Shown in pieces: positions 17,053-25,254 of a stretch of DNA of 64,000 nucleotides (its first letter is position 1; each line of letters opens with the position of its first letter). Under the pieces are notes generated by a model, which had not been told where the DNA came from, ran no database searches, and was given only the letters and a program-made list of their open reading frames with translations. The position numbers and the translations under genes are program-made. The stretch spans positions 62,001-126,000 of the forward strand of contig NZ_KE387186.1 in NCBI RefSeq assembly GCF_000430645.1, read 5' to 3'. Source of the DNA: Aquimarina latercula DSM 2041 (GTDB taxonomy: Bacteria; Bacteroidota; Bacteroidia; Flavobacteriales; Flavobacteriaceae).

Positions 17053-17118
17053 TTTTTCCAGTTACAATTTTATTGAATAACAAGGTAACTTCTTTTGTTT
17101 TTTTAAAATTCGAGTAAA

Positions 17119-17316
17119 TTAATCTGAGTCCGCACAGTTAACACCAGCTCCTACCGCATCCCCACTATTGCTATCGGTGCAAACGGGACTGTCAGTAGTA
17201 CAAGAAGTTGTTACTGCTAGAGATGATACTAATAAAGCAGAATAAAATGTCCTTCTGAAATTGTAGTTCTTAGAAACATTGTCAATTTCAAAATCTGAAA
17301 GTTTCAATTTAGTCAT
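17119..17316 (-). CDS. 65-residue Cys/Asp-rich small protein with lipobox-like segment
   Basis: Starting at the ATG at 17314-17316, the protein has a leader-like head (MTKLKLSDFEIDNVSKN), a hydrophobic segment (YSALLVSSLAVTTSC) and a polar tail containing three more Cys or acidic clusters (VCTDSNSGDAVGAGVNC). The tail has a DxNxGD-like acidic turn that could bind calcium. A longer start at 17364 is possible but would place the coding region inside the conserved promoter element. It may be a lipoprotein or a precursor peptide. The -3 Thr makes its lipobox weak. It has its own copy of the shared promoter and is followed by copy A of that element. Confidence 0.65.
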   Translation of the reverse strand: MTKLKLSDFEIDNVSKNYNFRRTFYSALLVSSLAVTTSCTTDSPVCTDSNSGDAVGAGVNCADSD

Positions 17317-17340
17317 AATTAAAATATTTAAAAGTTTTGT

Positions 17341-17387
17341 TAAAACTAGGCAGGAGATTAGCAAAAAAAAATACCCAATTAGGGGTA
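17341..17387 (-). promoter_or_regulatory. Shared promoter element, copy B (65-residue protein)
   Basis: On the minus strand, TACCCCTAATTGGGTA (17372-17387) is followed after 23 nt by TAGTTTTA (17341-17348). The start codon at 17316 is 55 nt from the palindrome. The spacer begins with a T run then GCTAATCTC, closely similar to copy C. Confidence 0.7.
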
Positions 17388-17424
17388 TTTTCTTAGCTAA
17401 CTTGACTCACTAAAAAATAAAGGT

Positions 17425-18342
17425 CTAGTTTTTTGTGTATGTTAATGTGTTAGAATTTCCACTACTGATAGTACCATTAAATGTATTTACAGTGTTACCA
17501 TTATCTCTTACAGTTATAGTATATGATGTAGCGCTTCCAGTAAAAATATTTACATAGAATTGATATGTGCCTGAAGGACCTCCATTGGCCCAAGTGATAT
17601 TCTCTGAATTACCACCTGAACAATTTCCTGTACAATCTATATCTAATGCACCTCCAGAATTTGATTGTGGATTGTTAAAAGATAAAGTTTCACCATTCGG
17701 ATCTTGAACGTACAAATCTAAATCAGCACTGCCGGACCAAGTAAGGTTAAATCTCGGACTTCCGTCTTGTCCAGCTAATACTCCGCAATCAGATGCATCA
17801 ACTAAACCTTGACACGAAGGTTCATCACAATTACCGCAGAGCATAGCTACATCCCTTATGTTCGCTCTAGAGATATTTCCAGAAGATGTTTGTGCAAATT
17901 CATAGCATTTGATATCATGACATACTTGTGATAAATCTGCACAGATTCCTTGATTGATTAAAAAATCAAAATTTCCAGTACCAGCAGTGGCACCGTTGGT
18001 ATTTACAGGAACAAAATAAATAGGCCCTGTTGTACCGAATCGCATTCCTACAGCATTTACATTTCCGTTTGGAGCGTTAAATGATATAGAATTAGTCATG
18101 GATTGTCCAGAAGCTAATGGCACAATGCTAGAAGAACCATTACCAATAGTTATGGATTCATCAATTTGTACGGTATTTGGATCTACCGTAAAAGAACCAG
18201 GAGGTAATATTAAATTGTCGTTCATAATAGTAGCAATTTGCGCAGGATCAGATATCCCTGAATTTCCTGAATCGCCATTGTCTTCGCTACAACTGTAGCA
18301 ACATAGTATTCCAATAATTGTAATTAGATAAAAATTTTTCAT
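17425..18342 (-). CDS. Lipoprotein with C-terminal DUF2135/YfaP-like domain
   Basis: The N-terminus MKNFYLITIIGILCCYSC is a lipoprotein signal followed by a Gly/Ser/Asp linker. The middle (about 40-200) is unrecognised and holds seven or more Cys, several in CxxC-like pairs (MLCGNCDEPSC). The C-terminal ~105 residues resemble DUF2135 (YfaP): SADLDLYVQDPNGETLSF, then a segment with GPSGTYQFYVNIF and a final beta strand. In the family this is a secreted Ig-like or calcium-binding beta domain of unknown function. It has copy C of the shared promoter element, lies just downstream of the response regulator gene, and is likely a member of its regulon. Confidence 0.72.
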   Translation of the reverse strand: MKNFYLITIIGILCCYSCSEDNGDSGNSGISDPAQIATIMNDNLILPPGSFTVDPNTVQIDESITIGNGSSSIVPLASGQSMTNSISFNAPNGNVNAVGMRFGTTGPIYFVPVNTNGATAGTGNFDFLINQGICADLSQVCHDIKCYEFAQTSSGNISRANIRDVAMLCGNCDEPSCQGLVDASDCGVLAGQDGSPRFNLTWSGSADLDLYVQDPNGETLSFNNPQSNSGGALDIDCTGNCSGGNSENITWANGGPSGTYQFYVNIFTGSATSYTITVRDNGNTVNTFNGTISSGNSNTLTYTKN

Positions 18343-18366
18343 TTGAATGGTATTTTTTGTTTACAT

Positions 18367-18413
18367 CAAATCTACCTTCGAAATGAGCATAAAAAAATAC
18401 CCGTAATAGGGTA
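18367..18413 (-). promoter_or_regulatory. Shared promoter element, copy C (DUF2135-like lipoprotein)
   Basis: On the minus strand, TACCCTATTACGGGTA (18398-18413) is followed after 23 nt by TAGATTTG (18367-18374), a perfect match to the Bacteroidota -7 consensus. The start codon at 18342 lies 55 nt from the palindrome. The spacer is again a T run then TGCTCATTTC. Confidence 0.75.
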
Positions 18414-18445
18414 TTTTTGATTTGTATTGGATAAGCTTTAGTCTT

Positions 18446-19072
18446 TTAAAAATCATATTTTTTTTCAATAGCATATCGAAGCAATTCTCCTTTTCCTTGC
18501 AACCCTAATTTTCGTATAATATTTTTACGATGTGTTTCTACAGTTGATACAGAGTTGAAGCGAATTGCTGCTATTTCGGATGAGGTTTTTCCTTGGCCAA
18601 TAAGCGTTAGTATTTCACGTTCACTTTTAGAAAGCACCTGTTTCTTTACTTGTTGTTTTGTCTCTTCCGAAAAAAAAGAAGGATCAATAGAAGCGTCATA
18701 ATATGTGTTACCTTTCATAACTTCTTGTATAGCAGTTAAAACTTCTTCTAAAGGGGAGTTTTTTAATAAATACCCAGACGCTCCCGCAGCCACCATTTGT
18801 CTCACAGCATTTTCTTGATCAAACATAGAGAAAGCAATAATCTTAGTGTATGGTAGTTCCTTTTTTATGATTTTAGTGGCTGCAATACCATCAATTTTGG
18901 GCATACGGATATCCATAAGTACTACTTTGGGTTGTTTTCTTCTAACAATAGCTAACAATTCTTCGCCATCATTTGCCTTGCCGATAATGCTTATTTTTTC
19001 TTCGTATTTGAGAAGTAAATCTATTCCATCGATAAGTGATTGGTGATCTTCTGCTATGGCTACTGTGATCAT
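18446..19072 (-). CDS. NarL/FixJ-type response regulator
   Basis: A 208-residue receiver plus LuxR/GerE DNA-binding protein. The phospho-acceptor is Asp54 in VLMDIRMPKIDG, with the acidic pair at Glu8-Asp9 and the switch Lys in YLLKNSPLEE. The C-terminal HTH (about 143-205) contains LSKSEREILTLIGQGKTSSEIA and SVSTVETHRKNI. The gene overlaps the histidine kinase gene by 4 bp and is the last of a four-gene operon. NarL-type proteins bind 7-2-7 inverted sites. Four such sites (TACC(C)-N6-GGGTA) control this operon and its neighbours, so autoregulation and a local regulon are likely. Confidence 0.93.
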   Translation of the reverse strand: MITVAIAEDHQSLIDGIDLLLKYEEKISIIGKANDGEELLAIVRRKQPKVVLMDIRMPKIDGIAATKIIKKELPYTKIIAFSMFDQENAVRQMVAAGASGYLLKNSPLEEVLTAIQEVMKGNTYYDASIDPSFFSEETKQQVKKQVLSKSEREILTLIGQGKTSSEIAAIRFNSVSTVETHRKNIIRKLGLQGKGELLRYAIEKKYDF

Positions 19073-20928
19073 ATAGGTATATTTATAATAATGTTAGTTC
19101 CTTTTCCTATGGTAGAATCAATTTCAAAAGTTCCTTCTAGATGTTCTATACGTTTTTCAATACTTTTTAATCCCATTCCATCTTTTTCGGGTAATACTTT
19201 TGCATTAAACCCCTTTCCGTTGTCCTCTACAATGATATTCAATAAAGAGTCGTGATTAGTAAGAGAAATACCAATTTCTGAAGCGCCTGCATGTTTGATA
19301 GTATTGGTAATAAGTTCCTGAATAATTCTAAAGATAGAAATTTCTAATGCATTGTCTAATCGTTCATTTAGGCCGTAATCTTGAACTTCAATTTGTAATC
19401 TATTACCATTAGAAGCTTTTTTTGCAAGGTTTCTAACAGCAGGTAATAATCCTTGTTTGGCCATAACACCACTGTTTTTTTCATGGGCAATAGTACGAAC
19501 CTTTTTATACGCTTCATCTAGTAGGTTGTTTGTTTTACTATATAACTCTTCTATGTTTTCTACTTTTGGATTATTTCGATTGTTTTTCAGGTGATCAAAA
19601 TGCAGTTTTACGGTTGCTAGTGTACTACCTAGATTATCATGTAGATCATTAGCCAATCGTTGTCGTTCTTTTTCTTGTCCAGAAATCATAGCATCAATCG
19701 CCGTAAGTTCTTGTTCTTTGAGTAGTTTTTCTGTCTTTTGAATTTCGATCTCCCGTTCTTGCTCTGCGATACGTTGTTTTCGTTTGGTGTTTCTATAGAT
19801 AAGAATCGCAATAACACTTCCTAGAAAAAGGGACCCACCTAAACCTATAGCTATGTTTTGGTTTCGTTTCTTTTTTTGCTGTTCAATTAAGATCTGTTTT
19901 TCTTTTTCTGCGGTTTGAAATTTTGTTTCATATTCTGAAACAATTTGTAAGTTTTTAGCTTGATTGTTTTTTAATTCATTAATAAGATATTTATTATAAT
20001 AATAAAGGCTTTTTGTTGAATCACCTTTTGTTTTATATAATTTATATTTCCAAAAATGTAAATAAGTCCTTAATAATTTAAATAAGTAACCATCTTTTTT
20101 TATTTTAATATTATTAAGTGAGATTTCGCTTTTTTGTAACAACCCTTTTTTAAATTGTAAAACAGCATTATTTATTATGGCAGCTTGTAAACGTTCATTT
20201 TCAAAATAACCATCTAAATTCTTTAATATATTTATTGAGTTAGTTAAATAAATATGGCTACTATCTATATCTTTTGTAACTAGCTGATGGTAAGCTGAAT
20301 TAGTAAGGTCTAATTTCGCTTTTAAAAATTCCGGACTACTTTTATCAATAAATTTGTTTGCTTTTACATAATAATTTTTTATTTCCTCCGGGGTCTTATA
20401 AAAGTATCTTTGTGTTATGCGATATTCATAGAATGTACAAATTTGGTTATCTAATGTGTTTGTGGTGTTTTTTTTGCACTCATTTATAAAATATTTATAT
20501 GAAGTATCTTCAATCATCATATTAAAGCGTTCGTAGATCTCTAAAATGAATTTAATAGATTCACGAATTAATAATTTATCATTTCTTTTTTTTGCAATTT
20601 CTAAGCTTTTTTTAAAAATTTTAAATGCTGATATTTCATTGCCTTTTTTTAAATAATCATATAAACCATTATTTAATGTTGAAATGTTATTTTGAAGAGA
20701 AAATGGATTTTTGGAATTTGATTTTTTATAATTTTTAGGAAAAATACCTAGATGAACTATATCCAAGAATATATTTAATTCAGTTTTTAACTCTTTATTA
20801 GGTAGATTATTTAATGAAGTTCTAGCTAAATTATAATTTCCAGTATTTATGTAATTGAAAAATATCTCCATTTCATTAGCATTTAATGAAATGGAGAATA
20901 AAAAAAAGAGTAGTGAAATTTTTTTCAA
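19069..20928 (-). CDS. Membrane sensor histidine kinase (HisKA_3 type) with periplasmic helical-repeat domain
   Basis: The 619-residue protein has a signal peptide (residues 1-17, ending LNA), a ~330-residue helical region that looks like TPR-type repeats in the periplasm, one membrane helix (about 353-374), a coiled coil, then the dimerisation domain with the phospho-acceptor His430 in LANDLHDNLGSTLATVKLHF. An HATPase follows (VEDNGKGFNAK, DGMGLKSIEKRI). This matches the kinases that pair with NarL/FixJ regulators, and its gene overlaps the regulator gene by 4 bp. The signal is unknown. Two upstream genes of the operon (unknown protein and cysteine peptidase) may take part in sensing or output. 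Confidence 0.93.
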   Translation of the reverse strand: MKKISLLFFLFSISLNANEMEIFFNYINTGNYNLARTSLNNLPNKELKTELNIFLDIVHLGIFPKNYKKSNSKNPFSLQNNISTLNNGLYDYLKKGNEISAFKIFKKSLEIAKKRNDKLLIRESIKFILEIYERFNMMIEDTSYKYFINECKKNTTNTLDNQICTFYEYRITQRYFYKTPEEIKNYYVKANKFIDKSSPEFLKAKLDLTNSAYHQLVTKDIDSSHIYLTNSINILKNLDGYFENERLQAAIINNAVLQFKKGLLQKSEISLNNIKIKKDGYLFKLLRTYLHFWKYKLYKTKGDSTKSLYYYNKYLINELKNNQAKNLQIVSEYETKFQTAEKEKQILIEQQKKKRNQNIAIGLGGSLFLGSVIAILIYRNTKRKQRIAEQEREIEIQKTEKLLKEQELTAIDAMISGQEKERQRLANDLHDNLGSTLATVKLHFDHLKNNRNNPKVENIEELYSKTNNLLDEAYKKVRTIAHEKNSGVMAKQGLLPAVRNLAKKASNGNRLQIEVQDYGLNERLDNALEISIFRIIQELITNTIKHAGASEIGISLTNHDSLLNIIVEDNGKGFNAKVLPEKDGMGLKSIEKRIEHLEGTFEIDSTIGKGTNIIINIPI

Positions 20929-20938
20929 TTCGTATGAT

Positions 20939-21520
20939 TTATTTTATGATTGATCTATCAGGAATACAAGGCCCAAATTCACATCCAATATCTTTTGGAA
21001 TAGGAAATGGTTCGTTAGATCCTAGCTTTCTCGTTGATATTTCGGAATAAGCTTCACCATCTCTTATAAGACGATAAGGACTTAAATATACTGATTTATC
21101 AGGATTAGCTGGGTCAAAAAGATGTTGTGGCGGTGCATTTAAGGTGAAATTAGTTTGTAATGTCATACCTGCTTGTATTGGATGTTTAACAATGATGTTT
21201 TCATCAAGTATTTCATTGTTAATGTAAAAGGGAGAAACAGAAATGTTTAGAAAAGCATCAACACCTTCAACTGCAGTACTATCAATTTTTATATCCGGTG
21301 ATCCCGAAAGTCCCATAGTAATTGCACCTCTATAATTTTGTAATTTAAAATCACAGGTGTATAAGAAAAATGGAGTACCATCATCACCAGTTATATCTTG
21401 GATGTTTTTAATCTTAATATAAATCATATAAAAAGTACCAAAATCTTGCGAACCAAATACAGGTTGCCAAACATCTCGATCTTCTAAACGAATTACGAAT
21501 TTTAAATTTTCATGTGCCAT
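20939..21520 (-). CDS. Unknown 193-residue protein in the two-component operon
   Basis: There is no signal peptide and no membrane segment. The sequence is beta-rich with repeated aromatic and acidic positions (RLEDRDVWQPVFGSQD, FGTFYMIYIKI) and ends in a Pro/Cys tail (GCEFGPCIPD). I do not recognise a family. It lies between the cysteine peptidase and the histidine kinase (gaps of 23 and 10 bp), so it is clearly in the same operon. The protein may be a substrate, inhibitor or partner of the peptidase. That is inferred only from position. Confidence 0.6.
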   Translation of the reverse strand: MAHENLKFVIRLEDRDVWQPVFGSQDFGTFYMIYIKIKNIQDITGDDGTPFFLYTCDFKLQNYRGAITMGLSGSPDIKIDSTAVEGVDAFLNISVSPFYINNEILDENIIVKHPIQAGMTLQTNFTLNAPPQHLFDPANPDKSVYLSPYRLIRDGEAYSEISTRKLGSNEPFPIPKDIGCEFGPCIPDRSIIK

Positions 21521-21543
21521 ATTTCAATTATTTGTAAAGTTAT

Positions 21544-22626
21544 TTAGTCTTCAAAAAACACTCCTTTTGGTTGTTTTTGTAATGCTGAGTAAAATTTATC
21601 ATATTCTTGCCAAGAGTTATCGAGTTTGTAATTTAAAGGAAAGTTGATAGGCTTTATTTCTTTAACACCAGAATTATCTCTTATAACTCCAGTAGTGAAA
21701 AACTCATTGAAGTTTATAATATGTAAGTCACTAATTTCTTCATCGAGAGTTATTTTTTCTCTAATATTTTCTAATAAATCAAATTCTAGATGAAAACCTG
21801 TTGGTACTTTTGGAATACATAAAATAGTTGATAATGAGTCAAAATCTTTCCATTCTTTTTGATAATTTTCATTAATAAGTGATGATTCTTCAGTATCGAG
21901 ATTTTCATTGATAAAGGAAATGTTTACTCTAAATTTTGATTTAAGATTATTTATTTTATCAATTTTAGAATTAAAGCTCTTTGAAAACTCTTCGAGATCA
22001 TTGGTAACATTAGGGTCCAGTGCAAGATTTTTATTATTAACATCAACTTTTTTAACTTTTGATGCCCAAAATTTTGCTACATTTGAATTCAAAATATATT
22101 CTTCTAGGAATACATCAAAACGAACATATTTTTCTCCAATACCAGGAGAGGGATCTCCAATAAAGACATAGTTGCATTCAGGAGTTTTTCCATAACCACT
22201 AATTAGAACCATATGTGCCATGGAAGTATTCAATTTTAAAACAATTGGAGAGTCGTTTTCTTCAAGTTTTTCGATAATGAAATCAATATTTTTAAGATTA
22301 TTGGTTTCCAAAAATTCTTCGCATTCAAATCCGGCTTTATTGAAGATTTTGATAAAATGTTTATCCTTTAATCCAATATTACATTCATTAAAAAACTCTC
22401 CTGAATCACTACAACAGCTGGTAAGATTAAGTTGATCATCATTATTATATGTAGATAAAACATGGTTTTTGTAATATGAAACAATTTCACATTTACTTGT
22501 GCCTATTTCAGATTTTGAGTAAAGTCCTTTAATCATTTTTTCAGCACATGCAGCCCAACACCAATAGGAGTTCTCAGGTTGATTTACATGGCATAGGTCA
22601 GTAAATCGATAAAAATTATCTTCCAT
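21544..22626 (-). CDS. Papain-like cysteine peptidase (C39/C70-like), cytoplasmic form
   Basis: The first ~170 residues carry a papain-like triad typical of the 'C39-like/AvrRpt2-like (C70)' group: Gln16 and Cys23 in NQPENSYWCWAAC, His138 in SMAHMVLISGYG and Asp158 in FIGDPS. There are additional cysteines (CCSDSGEFFNEC). The C-terminal ~190 residues are unrecognised. No signal peptide is present, so it either acts in the cytoplasm or leaves by another route. It is the first gene of the operon with an unknown protein, the histidine kinase and the response regulator, and carries copy D of the shared promoter element. The substrate is unknown; the small peptides of the same regulon are candidates. 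Confidence 0.72.
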   Translation of the reverse strand: MEDNFYRFTDLCHVNQPENSYWCWAACAEKMIKGLYSKSEIGTSKCEIVSYYKNHVLSTYNNDDQLNLTSCCSDSGEFFNECNIGLKDKHFIKIFNKAGFECEEFLETNNLKNIDFIIEKLEENDSPIVLKLNTSMAHMVLISGYGKTPECNYVFIGDPSPGIGEKYVRFDVFLEEYILNSNVAKFWASKVKKVDVNNKNLALDPNVTNDLEEFSKSFNSKIDKINNLKSKFRVNISFINENLDTEESSLINENYQKEWKDFDSLSTILCIPKVPTGFHLEFDLLENIREKITLDEEISDLHIINFNEFFTTGVIRDNSGVKEIKPINFPLNYKLDNSWQEYDKFYSALQKQPKGVFFED

Positions 22627-22647
22627 TTTTAGGTTATTTAGTTACTC

Positions 22648-22694
22648 CAAATCTCATTAAAATAAGTTGTTGTTTGTATACCCAATACAAGGTA
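22648..22694 (-). promoter_or_regulatory. Shared promoter element, copy D (peptidase-kinase-regulator operon)
   Basis: On the minus strand, TACCTTGTATTGGGTA (22679-22694) is followed after 23 nt by GAGATTTG (22648-22655), the weakest of the four -7 octamers. The start codon at 22626 is 52 nt from the palindrome. One arm differs (TACCT instead of TACCC), so this site may bind more weakly. Confidence 0.6.
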
Positions 22695-22800
22695 TATTTC
22701 TAAAGGTATCTAAAAAAACACCATAACAACACCTTCCTACTGATCCAATGATCCTAGGTAATAGGAATTACTATTTAATTGAAAACTAGGGGTATAGTTT

Positions 22801-22992
22801 TTATTCTGGCCTTAAATACGTTTTTAGTACGAAAAGCAGTAAAATAAAGATAATAAAACCAACGAGAATAAAAATACTGCCTTTGTAGTATTTGCGATGT
22901 AGTTTAAGATCTTTTCGGTAGCTGATAATCATTAAAACAATAAAAGCTATTACAAAACATCCTGCAAATATCCATTGACCAGTACTAAACAT
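22801..22992 (-). CDS. Small membrane protein, two helices
   Basis: From the ATG at 22990-22992, about 63 residues are encoded with two hydrophobic helices (about 7-24 and 38-57) separated by a basic loop (YRKDLKLHRKYYKG). A longer start at 23073 would overlap the divergent MazG-like gene and is less likely. Small proteins of this form are common in Flavobacteriia, but I do not recognise a function. It is divergently transcribed from the MazG-like gene with 45 bp between the starts. Confidence 0.6.
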   Translation of the reverse strand: MFSTGQWIFAGCFVIAFIVLMIISYRKDLKLHRKYYKGSIFILVGFIIFILLLFVLKTYLRPE

Positions 22993-23037
22993 ATTTATGC
23001 TATTTTTACAGCAAAGATAACTTATTAGAGGAAATAC

Positions 23038-23424
23038 ATGAAAGATAAAATTGCTGCTGTACAGGAATTTCATACAGCATTCGAGATAGGATATAAAAAT
23101 GAGCCTATTGCAGATTTAGGAGAAGCTAAAAACACACTGCGCTTTAATTTAATGAAAGAAGAAAATGAAGAATATCTAGAGGCTGCACAAAATAATGATT
23201 TGGTAGAAGTGGCGGATGCATTAGGCGATATGCTTTATATTCTATGCGGTACTATTATAGAACATGGAATGCAACATAAAATAGAAGAAGTGTTTGCAGA
23301 GATACAACGAAGTAATATGAGTAAATTGGGAGAAGATGGAAAACCGATATATAGAGAAGATGGTAAAGTGCTAAAAGGCCCTAATTATTTCAAACCGAAT
23401 ATCAAGGAGATTTTAGACCGATAA
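23038..23424 (+). CDS. MazG-like nucleoside triphosphate pyrophosphohydrolase
   Basis: The 128-residue all-alpha protein has the metal-binding motifs of the MazG/dUTPase-like superfamily: EEN-EEYLEA (about 40-50) and EVADALGDMLYI (about 60-71), i.e. ExxE and ExxD. Such enzymes hydrolyse (d)NTPs to monophosphate and pyrophosphate and clear aberrant nucleotides. A GAGG ribosome site precedes the ATG. A strong terminator follows directly, so the gene is monocistronic. Confidence 0.87.
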   Translation: MKDKIAAVQEFHTAFEIGYKNEPIADLGEAKNTLRFNLMKEENEEYLEAAQNNDLVEVADALGDMLYILCGTIIEHGMQHKIEEVFAEIQRSNMSKLGEDGKPIYREDGKVLKGPNYFKPNIKEILDR

Positions 23425-23435
23425 TTATAAATCAG

Positions 23436-23467
23436 AAATGCCTCAAGAATTCTCTTGAGGCATTTTT
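23436..23467. terminator. Bidirectional intrinsic terminator
   Basis: AAATGCCTCAAGA pairs with TCTTGAGGCATTT with a 4-nt loop and a T run. It lies between the converging MazG-like and ilvE genes. Confidence 0.9.
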
Positions 23468-23507
23468 GATTATATCAATTCGTAATTTGTTAATCTTAGT
23501 TCAGTAA

Positions 23508-24575
23508 TTACACCTTCGTTCTCCATCCAAAAGCATCTTCAGCTTTATTATACTGAATATCCATAAGAGCTTTCTTAAAATGGGAAGCATATGAATTTTC
23601 TTGTTTTTCTAGCTCATAATGCTCTCCTTTATAACCGAATGCTTTTACTGGACTTACTACTGCCGCAGTTCCTGCTCCGAAAATTTCTTTAAGACTACCA
23701 TTTTTAAAAGCATCTACAACCTCACTAACTTTTATAGGGCGTACCTCTACATTATATCCTTGTTTTTCTGCTAAAGCAATCAAACTTTTACGAGTAATCC
23801 CATCTAAGATTCTATCACTAACGGGTGCTGTTAATAAAGTGTTATTAATTCTGAAGAAAACATTCATGGTTCCAGCCTCTTCCACATATTCATGAGTGTT
23901 AGAATCTGTCCAGATAATTTGTTGATATCCTTGCTCTTTAGCTAGTTTGGTTGGGTAAAATTGCCCCGCATAATTACCAGCAGCTTTAGCATATCCAAAA
24001 CCTCCGCTTGCAGATCGACTAAATTTTTCTGCAACTAATACACTAACATCACCACTATAATAAGATTGTGCAGGTGAACAAATAATCATAAAGCGATATT
24101 CATCAGCTTCTGATGCAGAAACACTGGGTTGTGTAGCGATTACAAATGGGCGTATATATAAGGAGTTACCAAAACCAGATTTGATCCATTCATTATCTAG
24201 TTTTAATAACGTATTTAGTCCGTCAAAAAAATACTCTTCGGGAAATTCTGGCATTGCTAATCGCTCAGCAGACTTGTTAATTCGTTTAAAGTTTTCATCT
24301 GGCCTAAACAAGAAAGTATCACCTTGATCATCTTTATAAGCTTTCATTCCTTCAAAAACAGCTTGCCCGTAATGAAATACTCGAGCAGATGGATCCAGTG
24401 TTAGAGGTCCGTAAGGGACAATCTTTGGTGTTTGCCATTCGCCATTAACATAATCACATATGAACATATGATCTGTAAAAACTTTACCAAAAGCTAAGTT
24501 TTCAAAATCTACTTGACTGATTTTTGATTCATTTATCTTGGTAATTTCGATCTCTTGCGGAACTGCATTTCTCAT
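23508..24575 (-). CDS. ilvE: Branched-chain amino acid aminotransferase
   Basis: The 355-residue protein is a fold-type IV PLP enzyme of the long branched-chain aminotransferase type. Visible motifs are FHYGQAVFEGMKAYK, the PLP lysine region GGFGYAKAAGNYA, EEAGTMNVFFR and EIFGAGTAAVVSPV. It transfers the amino group between Val, Leu or Ile and 2-oxoglutarate, the final step of their synthesis and the first of their breakdown. It stands alone between two promoter regions. The family is unambiguous. Confidence 0.96.
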   Translation of the reverse strand: MRNAVPQEIEITKINESKISQVDFENLAFGKVFTDHMFICDYVNGEWQTPKIVPYGPLTLDPSARVFHYGQAVFEGMKAYKDDQGDTFLFRPDENFKRINKSAERLAMPEFPEEYFFDGLNTLLKLDNEWIKSGFGNSLYIRPFVIATQPSVSASEADEYRFMIICSPAQSYYSGDVSVLVAEKFSRSASGGFGYAKAAGNYAGQFYPTKLAKEQGYQQIIWTDSNTHEYVEEAGTMNVFFRINNTLLTAPVSDRILDGITRKSLIALAEKQGYNVEVRPIKVSEVVDAFKNGSLKEIFGAGTAAVVSPVKAFGYKGEHYELEKQENSYASHFKKALMDIQYNKAEDAFGWRTKV

Positions 24576-24713
24576 CCGATACTTAATTTATTGGGTTATG
24601 AAAGTTTTTATTAATTGTTGTATTAGTTCTAAAATAATAATAGATCTATATACTCATTTAATATTTTAAACAAAAATACCCTTTTCTTATAAATTAAGAA
24701 TTTTAAAAATGTT

Positions 24714-24721
24714 TAATTTTG
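24714..24721 (+). promoter_or_regulatory. -7 promoter element of the DUF4920-mnmD operon
   Basis: TAATTTTG matches TAnnTTTG and lies 26 bp before the start codon at 24748. No clear -33 TTG is seen. Confidence 0.45.
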
Positions 24722-24747
24722 CTAAACATCATTAATAATAATGTATC

Positions 24748-25254
24748 ATGAAAAAAATCACACTATTTTTTGCCGGATTATCATTTCTAGTATCTTGTAA
24801 TTCTGTTCAAAAAGAAAAAGAATCTTTCTCAATTGCGGATGTAACACTAAGTCAATATGATAATTTTGGAGGAGAAGTTTCATCAGAAACAGTTCTTTAT
24901 AAGGATGCAATAGCAGAGAGATATGAAAATCTTAGTGAAGGAGATACTATTGATATCGCTTTTTCTAGTACAGTAAACGATGTTTGTAAAGCTAAAGGAT
25001 GTTGGATGAAAGTTGCTTTAGGAAATGATCAAGAGACAATGGTGAAATTTAAAGATTATGGTTTTTTTGTTCCAAAGGATATAGAGAACGACACAATAAT
25101 TGTTCAAGGTAAGGCGTATGTTTCGGAAACTTCTGTGGAAGAATTACGTCATTTAGCTTCTGATGCAGGAAAATCAGAAACTGAGATAGCAGCAATTACT
25201 GCTCCTAAGAAAACATATTCTTTTATGGCAGATGGAGTTTTAGTAAAACAATAA
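24748..25254 (+). CDS. DUF4920 family lipoprotein
   Basis: The 168-residue protein has a lipoprotein signal (LSFLVSC, Cys17) and the DUF4920 domain, recognisable by VNDVCKAKGCWMKVALG and VKFKDYGFFVPKD. The CxxxGCW motif suggests a metal or redox role, but the function of the family is not known. The stop codon shares its last base with the start of mnmD (TAATG), so the two are translationally coupled. Confidence 0.82.
   Translation: MKKITLFFAGLSFLVSCNSVQKEKESFSIADVTLSQYDNFGGEVSSETVLYKDAIAERYENLSEGDTIDIAFSSTVNDVCKAKGCWMKVALGNDQETMVKFKDYGFFVPKDIENDTIIVQGKAYVSETSVEELRHLASDAGKSETEIAAITAPKKTYSFMADGVLVKQ

Noticed and set aside
17317..17364. Longer start (81 residues) for the 65-residue protein
   Set aside because: It would put the start codon inside the spacer of the shared promoter, upstream of the expected transcription start.
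17030..18418. Three similar AAAAATACCC-N6-GGGTATTTTT hairpins read as intrinsic terminators
   Set aside because: Their identical 23-nt spacing to -7 octamers and 55-nt spacing to start codons, and a fourth related site at 22679, fit promoter operators better. The stems also have only three G-C pairs. A double role cannot be excluded.
22993..23073. Longer start for the small membrane protein at 22801
   Set aside because: It would overlap the divergent MazG-like gene and adds an unlikely N-terminus.
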